Shown one piece after another: positions 7,714 to 12,982 of a stretch of DNA of 12,982 nt. The notes beneath the pieces were generated by a model. The model saw nothing but the letters and a program-made list of their open reading frames with translations, was not told where the DNA came from and made no database searches. Every line of letters begins with the position of its first letter. The stretch's first letter is position 1. Source of the stretch: Rikenellaceae bacterium (lineage in GTDB: Bacteria > Bacteroidota > Bacteroidia > Bacteroidales > Rikenellaceae); NCBI GenBank assembly GCA_031286025.1, contig JAITVB010000138.1:1-12982 (forward strand), written 5' to 3'. The translations under genes and the position numbers were made by a program.

Positions 7714-7854
7714 TGAATATCTGTTTCCGGCGCAGCACCACGGGCTCTGATTGTCGGGGCCGATTTCCGGATTCGCCTGGATTTCGCTCAGTGGAATCTG
7801 ACTGGCACTTGGCTCATTTTAGCCGCATTCTGCTCTTTTTAGGAGGGTTTTGCG

Positions 7855-7862
7855 TATCTTCG
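7855..7862 (+). promoter_or_regulatory. Candidate -7 box for the MFS permease
   Basis: TATCTTCG matches TAnnTTTG at 7 of 8 positions counting the free ones, and lies between the susD terminator and the permease. No clear TTTG -33 is seen. Transcription would start near 7868, only about 13 nt before the TTG start proposed for the gene. An AGGAGG lies upstream at 7841-7846, but no in-frame start sits at the right distance from it. Confidence 0.35.
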
Positions 7863-7880
7863 CGGGAAAAATGGGTTGTT

Positions 7881-9152
7881 TTGAAAAAACGAGATAGGGG
7901 TCATCCCTGGTTTTGGGTTCCAACGCTTTATTTTGCGGAGGGGATGCCGAATGTGGTCGTGACCACGGTTGCGATCGTGATGTTCAAGTTGTTGGGCATT
8001 TCGAACGCGGAGATCGCGTTTTACACCAGTTGGTTGTATCTGCCTTGGGTGGTGAAACCGCTGTGGAGTCCGTTGGTGGATATTTTCAGGCGCAAGCGAT
8101 GGTGGATCCTGATCATGCAACTGATGATCGGCGGGTCGTTGGCGGGGGTGGCGTTGGTGCTGCCGGGGCCGGATTATTTCCGGTATAGTCTGGTTTTCCT
8201 TTGGTTGTTGGCATTCAGTTCGGCAACGCATGACATTGCGGCCGACGGGTTTTATATGATCGGGCTGACATCGAAACGGCAGGCTTACTTTGTAGGCATC
8301 CGCAACACGTTCTACCGGATCGCTTCGGTGGCGGGTCAGGGGGGCGTGGTGGTGTTGGCCGGGCGGTTGGTTGGATGGGATCGGATCGGGAATATGCAGG
8401 CGGCTTGGTCGATCACGTTCGGTATCCTGGCGGTGCTGTTCGGACTGTTTTTCCTGTATCACCGGGCGGTGTTGCCGCGTCCGACGGGCGATGTGGCGGC
8501 CCATGCCGATGAAGGGCCGTGGGCGGCATTCGGCGAAACATTCGTGTCGTTTTTCCGCAAACCGGGAATCGGGGCGGCGCTGACGTTCATTCTGGTTTAC
8601 CGCTTGGCCGAGTCGCAACTGTTAAAAATCGCTTCGCCATTTCTGTTGGATGCGCGCGAGGCGGGGGGATTGGGCCTGCCGCCGGAAACTTACGGTGTGG
8701 TTTATGGCACACTGGGGGTGATTGCCTTGACGGCGGGCGGAATCATCGGCGGGATTGCCGTTTCGCGGCAGGGGCTGAAGGCGTGGATCCGGTGGATGGT
8801 TTGTGCGATGAACCTGCCCAATTTCGCTTACTTTTATCTGGCGTTGGCGCAACCTGAATCGATCGTGACGATTTCGGCTTGTGTGGTGATCGAGCAGTTC
8901 GGTTACGGATTCGGCTTCACGGCGTTTATGCTCTACCTGATCCTTTTTGCCGAGGGGGCGAGCAAGACGGCCCACTATGCGCTTTGCACCGGATTTATGG
9001 CCTTGGGGCTGATGCTTCCCGGGATGTTTTCAGGGTGGATACAGGAGACGGTGGGCTATGTGAATTTCTTCGTCTGGGTGTTGGTTTGCACGATTCCGGG
9101 ATTTTTGATTATTCGACTCCTGAAGATTCCGGAAAATTTCGGGAAGGCATAG
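7881..9152 (+). CDS. AmpG/PAT-like MFS permease (TTG start)
   Basis: This is an inner-membrane transporter of the major facilitator superfamily, 423 aa from the TTG at 7881, with about 12 hydrophobic segments. The N-terminus KKRDRGHPWFWVPTLYFAEG matches the typical start of Bacteroidota permeases of this group. The loop WSPLVDIFRRKRWW (about 62-75) and ATHDIAADGF (about 115-124) correspond to the WSP..D and ATQDI..D motifs of the AmpG (anhydromuropeptide) and acetyl-CoA (PAT) transporters. The open frame reaches back to an ATG at 7674, but that start lies in the susCD terminator and its extra 69 residues look like translated non-coding DNA. No other in-frame ATG precedes the conserved region, so TTG is the best start. 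Muropeptide or amino-sugar import is suggested by the family resemblance, with no supporting neighbour in the window. Confidence 0.85.
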   Translation: MKKRDRGHPWFWVPTLYFAEGMPNVVVTTVAIVMFKLLGISNAEIAFYTSWLYLPWVVKPLWSPLVDIFRRKRWWILIMQLMIGGSLAGVALVLPGPDYFRYSLVFLWLLAFSSATHDIAADGFYMIGLTSKRQAYFVGIRNTFYRIASVAGQGGVVVLAGRLVGWDRIGNMQAAWSITFGILAVLFGLFFLYHRAVLPRPTGDVAAHADEGPWAAFGETFVSFFRKPGIGAALTFILVYRLAESQLLKIASPFLLDAREAGGLGLPPETYGVVYGTLGVIALTAGGIIGGIAVSRQGLKAWIRWMVCAMNLPNFAYFYLALAQPESIVTISACVVIEQFGYGFGFTAFMLYLILFAEGASKTAHYALCTGFMALGLMLPGMFSGWIQETVGYVNFFVWVLVCTIPGFLIIRLLKIPENFGKA

Positions 9153-9178
9153 GCAAGAGAGCGGCTACGCGAAAGAAC

Positions 9179-9202
9179 CGCCGCTTTTTATAAAAAGCGG
9201 CG
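9179..9202 (+). terminator. Perfect 24-bp palindrome after the permease, probable terminator
   Basis: CGCCGC at the left end pairs with GCGGCG at the right, and the centre TTTTTATAAAAA completes a fully symmetric hairpin. It begins 26 nt after the permease stop. An extra copy of AGCGGC at 9160-9165 could compete for GCCGCT at 9180-9185, allowing an alternative fold. The run of T lies within the stem and not after it, so this is not a textbook intrinsic terminator. Confidence 0.65.
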
Positions 9203-9233
9203 CCAAAATTTTTTGGAAAAACGAAGTTTTTCC
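9203..9233 (-). terminator. Tandem hairpins between convergent genes, probable terminator of the exbB-exbD-tonB operon
   Basis: Two further stems follow the palindrome: CCAAAA/TTTTGG (9203-9216) and GGAAAAAC-GAA-GTTTTTCC (9215-9233). They share the GG at 9215-9216, so they exclude each other. They lie 42 nt or more past the tonB stop on the minus strand, with AT-rich sequence beyond, and can serve both convergent transcripts. Confidence 0.55.
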
Positions 9234-9274
9234 GGGGTGACTTCCTTGGGAACTCCCTGTGCGGAAACACACCG

Positions 9275-10078
9275 TCAATTCATCCGGTAGTTGTAGATGA
9301 TCGTACCCACCTGCGGGAAAGGAGCACTCGGATCCGTATTGAACTTCGCCTGCCGCGCCGCCAGCAGTGCCGCCGCCACCAATTTGCTGTTGGCGGTCGT
9401 CGATCCTACCGAGCGGTAAGCCGCATTCACCACATCGCCCTGCTGATCAACACGTATCTCAACCACCACACGCCCTTCCTCGCGCTCCGAATAATCAGGC
9501 TTGGGCAACACCCCCACGATCGAACGGCCGTTCAGATCATACGAAATCCCACTCGTTCCCAACCCCGCGCCACTATGGCTACCGGCCGGATCGCCCGCCA
9601 GGTTGCCTTGATTGCCCGCGCCCCCTGTCACCCCTTCCGATGCGGCATTCCCACCGCCGCGCCCCGGGAACAGGGCGTTTTGGTTCACCTGCCGCGGTTG
9701 TTCGACAGGCGGCGTCGGCGATGGGCGGTTGGTCGGATGAGTCGAAGGCGTCGGATATTGGGTGGTCGGACGCCGCGCCGGTGCAATGGCCGGCGTATCG
9801 TCCCGGTCGCTCGTCAGCACGTCCTGCTGCGACGAAACTGTCGCGGACTGCGACGCCGCGGCCGCATTGGCAAACCGGTCGTTCGTCGGCAGGTCTTCAT
9901 CGCCCCACCCCGTTTCGCTGTTGCCAAAGTTGATCAGGATGCCTTCGCCCGAAACGATCTCGCTACCCGGGTCGAACGTTAGGAAAAGCGCCAACAGCAA
10001 CCACAGCACGGCATAAAGCGCCGTAGCTCCCGCCGCTATCGCATTCCCTTTGTTGTCCTTTACCTGGATCGGGGTCAT
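9275..10078 (-). CDS. tonB: TonB-like energy transducer
   Basis: The protein links the ExbB-ExbD proton motor to outer-membrane receptors such as SusC. It has 267 aa. A short cytoplasmic N-terminus is followed by one membrane anchor at about 16-35 (AGATALYAVLWLLLALFLTF). A long low-complexity periplasmic part follows, Pro/Thr-rich at about 100-128 and Gly/Ala-rich at about 138-176. The C-terminal domain at about 183-267 (LPKPDYSEREEGRVVVEIRV, then DQQGDVVNA and a final Asn) resembles the TonB C-terminal fold. The ATG lies 2 nt after the exbD stop, so the two are translationally close. A TolA-like role is an alternative for such Bacteroidota proteins, because the C-terminal domain lacks the YP motif of classical TonB. 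The symbol is therefore given with moderate certainty. Confidence 0.8.
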   Translation of the reverse strand: MTPIQVKDNKGNAIAAGATALYAVLWLLLALFLTFDPGSEIVSGEGILINFGNSETGWGDEDLPTNDRFANAAAASQSATVSSQQDVLTSDRDDTPAIAPARRPTTQYPTPSTHPTNRPSPTPPVEQPRQVNQNALFPGRGGGNAASEGVTGGAGNQGNLAGDPAGSHSGAGLGTSGISYDLNGRSIVGVLPKPDYSEREEGRVVVEIRVDQQGDVVNAAYRSVGSTTANSKLVAAALLAARQAKFNTDPSAPFPQVGTIIYNYRMN

Positions 10079-10080
10079 CG

Positions 10081-10473
10081 TTATTCCGGGCTTGTCGCCA
10101 ATATGAGCCGGTAATTGTTGTTCTTCGCAATGTTCATCACCTTGACCACTTCGTCGATCGGCACGCTTTTATCGCAATGGAGCGATATGGTAGGCTCCTC
10201 TTTACCGGTCAGCCTGGCCTGCAGTTGCGGTTCGAGTTGGTTGAAAGGAATCGGGGTGGTTTCGATATAGTAGTGGAGGTTGGCAGTGACCGACACCGTC
10301 GTGTAGGGTTTTTCCTTGAGGTTATTGCTGCTCTTGGGCAACATCAGTTTCAACGCGTTAGGATTGATGAGCGTCGTCGCCACCATCAGGAAGAGCAACA
10401 GCAGGAACATCAGGTCGGTCATCGAAGCCGCCCCGAACGTCGTTTCTACTTTTGAGCCTCTCTTGATTGCCAT
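10081..10473 (-). CDS. exbD: ExbD/TolR-family biopolymer transport protein
   Basis: This is a subunit of the inner-membrane proton-driven motor. The 130 aa are typical. The N-terminal cytoplasmic stretch ends in AASMTDLMFLLLLFLMVATT: one membrane helix at about 20-36, with Asp20 at the place of the proton-carrying Asp of E. coli ExbD (Asp25). The periplasmic domain contains ISLHCDKSVPIDEVVKVMNI, matching the conserved D..VP.....V motif. The gene starts 31 nt after exbB and is followed 2 nt later by the tonB-like gene. Only one ExbD gene is present here, whereas some Bacteroidota operons carry two. Confidence 0.92.
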   Translation of the reverse strand: MAIKRGSKVETTFGAASMTDLMFLLLLFLMVATTLINPNALKLMLPKSSNNLKEKPYTTVSVTANLHYYIETTPIPFNQLEPQLQARLTGKEEPTISLHCDKSVPIDEVVKVMNIAKNNNYRLILATSPE

Positions 10474-10504
10474 TTTTCTTGAGATTTTTGTGGGGTGGTG
10501 ACGG

Positions 10505-11197
10505 TTAGCGTTTTTCGGCCGGTTGGTTGAGCAGGTCCATGAAGGCGATCGAGTTGGCTTCCATCTGGAAGACCAGTTTCTCGATGCGGGCCACCAGATA
10601 GTTGTAGCCGAAGTAAGCCGGAATGCCGACCACCAAACCGGCTACGGTGGTGATCATCGCGGTATACATCCCACTCGCAAGGATGGTCATATCGACCGCA
10701 CCGCCGGCTTCGGACATTTTCATAAAAGCCTGAACCATACCGAGTACTGTCCCCAAGAACCCGATCATCGGTGCCCCCCCGGCGATGGTCGCCAGAAACG
10801 GCAACCCGCTTTCGAGCTTCGACACTTCGAGGTTGGCCACGTTTTCGATCGACGAGTTGACATCGTTCAGCGGACGGCCGATGCGTTCGATCCCCTTTTC
10901 GATCATCCGGGCGATGGGAGAGTTGGTCTCTCTGCACAGGTGGATGGCGGCGTCGATCTTGCCGTCATAAATGTAATCGCGGATGCGGTTGATGAAGTTC
11001 ATGTCGAACGAGGACGCCTTGCGGATGGCCCAGAAGCGTTCAAAAAAGATAAAAACGGAAGCAGCGCCGAGCAGCGCCAACGGAATCATCAGCCATCCCC
11101 CGGCCAGGATCAACTCGCCGAAGCCCATCGTTTTTACCTGTTGTGTCGCTTGGGCCAGGGTGTCGGCCACTTCTGCCTGTAAGAAGATCGTCATCAT
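10505..11197 (-). CDS. exbB: ExbB/TolQ/MotA-family proton channel
   Basis: This is the channel subunit of the motor that energises TonB. It has 230 aa. Three membrane segments are seen at about 28-52, 132-156 and 171-196. The family signature around GAPMIGFLGTVLGMVQAF (142-158) is clear, and TTVAGLVVGIPAY (183-195) carries the Thr residues of the third helix. The ATG at 11197 and the next codon (Met) are both possible starts. It is the first gene of the minus-strand operon exbB-exbD-tonB and has a consensus promoter about 50 nt upstream. TolQ is the alternative, but the order with one ExbD and a TonB-like protein favours ExbB. Confidence 0.93.
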   Translation of the reverse strand: MMTIFLQAEVADTLAQATQQVKTMGFGELILAGGWLMIPLALLGAASVFIFFERFWAIRKASSFDMNFINRIRDYIYDGKIDAAIHLCRETNSPIARMIEKGIERIGRPLNDVNSSIENVANLEVSKLESGLPFLATIAGGAPMIGFLGTVLGMVQAFMKMSEAGGAVDMTILASGMYTAMITTVAGLVVGIPAYFGYNYLVARIEKLVFQMEANSIAFMDLLNQPAEKR

Positions 11198-11248
11198 TGT
11201 TCGTGAATTTTATTTTTCGAATTTTTAAGAACCCGCATTAAAATCATA

Positions 11249-11279
11249 CAAAGTTACGTGATTTTCACCGAACCGCAAA
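11249..11279 (-). promoter_or_regulatory. Consensus promoter of the exbB-exbD-tonB operon
   Basis: The minus strand reads TTTG (11276-11279), 19 nt, then TAACTTTG (11249-11256). Both elements match the Bacteroidota -33 and -7 consensus exactly. Transcription would begin near 11243, giving a leader of about 45 nt. Confidence 0.85.
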
Positions 11280-11316
11280 CACTTTTCCGCACTTTTAATC
11301 CGCATTTAAGGCGTGG

Positions 11317-11348
11317 TTTGCGCACAAATCGAAAAACCGTTACTTTTG
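11317..11348 (+). promoter_or_regulatory. Consensus promoter of the DUF4271-hemD operon
   Basis: TTTG at 11317-11320 and TACTTTTG at 11341-11348, 20 nt apart, match both Bacteroidota promoter elements exactly. Transcription would begin near 11354, about 40 nt before the ATG at 11395. It is back-to-back with the exbB promoter, the two -33 elements being 37 nt apart. Confidence 0.85.
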
Positions 11349-11394
11349 TAACGTTTTCCCGGCTCCGTTTAGTGTCCTTGCCGCGGGTCGGCCA

Positions 11395-12291
11395 ATGCCC
11401 ATGCCAAGCCAACCGTTCGATACCCCCGCTCATCCTTCGCCTGTTGGCGGAGCAGGCCTGCCGACCGCGTCCCTGCCGGAGCCCTGGCTCGATTCGGCGG
11501 CGCTGTTCGGGCCGGTCGAGGAGGGGACAAGGTACCGACCGGACGGCGACCCGGCGCAGATCTTCGGCCCGCGAGCCACGCTCAATCCGGCGCTCGACGC
11601 CCGGACCGAGATCCGGCCTGCGGCGGCTTCCGACCCGGCCAACCAGGCCGCGCTCCAGGGGATGCTCTTCGTGGTGTTTGCCATGTTTGCCGTGTTGGTC
11701 TACCAATTCCGCGGTTTCGTCCCCGGACTTTTTTCCATGGCAGTCAACGGGTCACGGATGAACAGCGCGGCACAGGACCGCAGCATCCTCTTCCGGATCT
11801 TTATCGGCACCGCGAACGGAATGGGGATACTCGCACTGACGGCGGCGCTCACCGCCCTTTACCTCGAATCGGGGACAGGCGATCCCTTTCCCGAACCATT
11901 CCGGTTTTTCAACAGGGCCGTCGCCCTGGTGATCGTTGCGGCGATCGCTTCGATCTGTCTTTACCGTTACCTGCTGCACCGGCTCATCGTGTGGGTGGCC
12001 GGCAGCCGCGACCTGATCCGCGAACTCTCGAACCTTAACAAAATTGTCTTTGCTGTCGCCTCGGTCATCGGTGTTCCCCTGCTCCTGATCTTCGGATTTC
12101 GTTACCAAACGGGCGAGAACACCGTTGCATGGTTTCTGGCCATCTTCCTGTCATTCTTTTTGTTATACTACCTTATCGAAACTTTTCGATTCTTTGTCGT
12201 CCGAAAAATTTCTTTATTGCAGTGGTTTTTGTACCTTTGCGCCGTCGAATTTCTGCCGGTCAGCTGGTTTGTTTTGTTAGCGGTCAGGTAG
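11395..12291 (+). CDS. DUF4271 integral membrane protein
   Basis: This is an inner-membrane protein of unknown function, 298 aa. The first 85 residues are hydrophilic and Pro/Ala-rich. Six hydrophobic segments follow at about 90-105, 136-158, 174-197, 216-236, 244-267 and 275-296. The C-terminal half (YRYLLHRLIVWVAG, then LSNLNKIVFAVASVIGVPLL and YYLIETFRFF) matches what I recall of DUF4271, a family found almost only in Bacteroidota and very often directly before hemD. That is the arrangement here, with 30 nt between the genes. ATGs at 11395 and 11401 are both possible starts. No catalytic motif is evident. A link to haem supply or to the cell envelope is guesswork based on the neighbour. 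Confidence 0.85.
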   Translation: MPMPSQPFDTPAHPSPVGGAGLPTASLPEPWLDSAALFGPVEEGTRYRPDGDPAQIFGPRATLNPALDARTEIRPAAASDPANQAALQGMLFVVFAMFAVLVYQFRGFVPGLFSMAVNGSRMNSAAQDRSILFRIFIGTANGMGILALTAALTALYLESGTGDPFPEPFRFFNRAVALVIVAAIASICLYRYLLHRLIVWVAGSRDLIRELSNLNKIVFAVASVIGVPLLLIFGFRYQTGENTVAWFLAIFLSFFLLYYLIETFRFFVVRKISLLQWFLYLCAVEFLPVSWFVLLAVR

Positions 12292-12321
12292 CCGGGAAAT
12301 TAACTTAACAACAAAAAGGGC

Positions 12322-12982
12322 TTGAAAGTAAAATCCATTCTTATTTCCCAACCCGCTCCCGGAGCGCAGAAACGGTCGCCGTTCGAGGAAGTGGTCTCGA
12401 AATACAACATCAAGGTCGATTTTCATCCTTTCATAAAGGTCGAGCCGGTCAGTGTCAAGGAATTCCGGTCACAACGGATAGAGATCCTCGCCCATTCGGC
12501 AGTTATCTTCACCAACCGCTCGTCGATCGACCATTTCTTTCACATCTGCGGAGAGACACGCACTACGGTGCCCGAAACGATGAAGTATTTTTGCGTGACC
12601 GAGGCGATCGCCCTCTACCTCCAAAAATATATCGTCTACCGCAAACGGAAAATCTTTTTCGGCAAATCGACTTTCCCGGAATTGATGGAGGTGGTGCTCA
12701 AGCACAAGGACGAACATTTCCTGTTACCGCTGCCCGACTCGCACAAGCCCGAGATCCCGAAGACGCTCGACAAACTCAGGATCAAATACGGCAAAGTGAT
12801 TCTCTCGCACACGGTAAGCGCCGACACGGCGGGGATCGACCTGACGAAATACGATATCGTGGCCCTCTACAGCCCGTCGGATGTGGCGACGTTGACCGGC
12901 AATTTTCCAGGTGCGGTCAACGGACGTCCACTGATTGCCGCTTTCGGCAACGGCACCGCCATAGCGGTACAGGAGGCCGGGT
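12322..12982 (+). CDS. hemD: Uroporphyrinogen-III synthase, 5' part (TTG start, partial)
   Basis: The enzyme closes hydroxymethylbilane to uroporphyrinogen III in haem and sirohaem synthesis, in the cytoplasm. 220 codons are present and the frame runs off the window. The translation begins MKVKSILISQPAPGAQKRSP and contains FTNRSSIDHFF, MKYFCVTEAIALYLQKYIVY, RKRKIFFGK and ALYSPSDVATL, all characteristic of the Bacteroidota HemD form. The start is TTG at 12322: an in-frame stop (TAA at 12301) lies just upstream and no ATG or GTG occurs in between, so TTG is the only start that keeps the conserved N-terminus. A weak AAAAAGGG precedes it. It follows the DUF4271 gene by 30 nt and probably shares its promoter. 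The ~250-aa family length implies only about 30 residues are missing. Confidence 0.92.
   Translation, partial: MKVKSILISQPAPGAQKRSPFEEVVSKYNIKVDFHPFIKVEPVSVKEFRSQRIEILAHSAVIFTNRSSIDHFFHICGETRTTVPETMKYFCVTEAIALYLQKYIVYRKRKIFFGKSTFPELMEVVLKHKDEHFLLPLPDSHKPEIPKTLDKLRIKYGKVILSHTVSADTAGIDLTKYDIVALYSPSDVATLTGNFPGAVNGRPLIAAFGNGTAIAVQEAG

Noticed and set aside
7674..7880. N-terminal extension of the permease starting at the ATG at 7674
   Set aside because: The start lies inside a terminator hairpin and the extra residues show no membrane or family pattern. Permeases of this group begin near the TTG at 7881.
1..12982. tRNA, rRNA, CRISPR arrays and transposases
   Set aside because: None was seen on reading both strands: no spaced short repeats, no cloverleaf-like sequence noticed, and no transposase-like protein.

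Overview
The window (about 13 kb, GC-rich) looks chromosomal and comes from a member of the Bacteroidota, most likely Bacteroidales. The grounds are a SusC/SusD pair, a Big_5-type lipoprotein, a DUF4271-hemD pair, A-rich start regions in place of strong Shine-Dalgarno sites, and several promoters of the Bacteroidota form TTTG-N19/20-TAnnTTTG. The GC-rich third codon positions suggest a Rikenellaceae/Alistipes-like genome, but that is inference.

Layout. (1) Positions 1-2361, minus strand: a large surface lipoprotein with an N-terminal Ig-like (Big_5) domain, followed 12 nt later by the 5' part of an outer-membrane beta-barrel protein that leaves the window. (2) Positions 2362-3173: a long, AT-rich non-coding region. 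It holds a consensus -7 box at 2738 pointing to susC and a perfect 20-bp inverted repeat (2872-2891 and 3083-3102) enclosing 191 bp. (3) Positions 3174-7663, plus strand: an isolated susC-susD pair closed by a very strong terminator, with no glycoside hydrolase or regulator beside it. (4) Positions 7881-9152, plus strand: an AmpG/PAT-like MFS permease that seems to start at TTG, ending in a cluster of hairpins shared with the convergent operon. (5) Positions 9275-11197, minus strand: an exbB-exbD-tonB operon, the inner-membrane motor that could energise SusC-type receptors. (6) Positions 11395-12982, plus strand: a DUF4271 membrane protein and the start of hemD (uroporphyrinogen-III synthase, TTG start), expressed divergently from exbB.

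How the parts may work together: SusD captures a nutrient at the cell surface, SusC imports it through the outer membrane, and an ExbB-ExbD-TonB complex supplies the energy. The permease could carry a sugar or muropeptide across the inner membrane, but nothing in the window ties it to the SusCD substrate.

The most interesting signal is the inverted repeat upstream of susC. Each copy contains a small dyad with an asymmetric centre, which is how site-specific recombinase sites are built. The spacing fits an invertible regulatory segment (phase-variation switch) placed in the leader of the SusCD transcript. No recombinase gene lies in the window, and inversion cannot be shown from one sequence.
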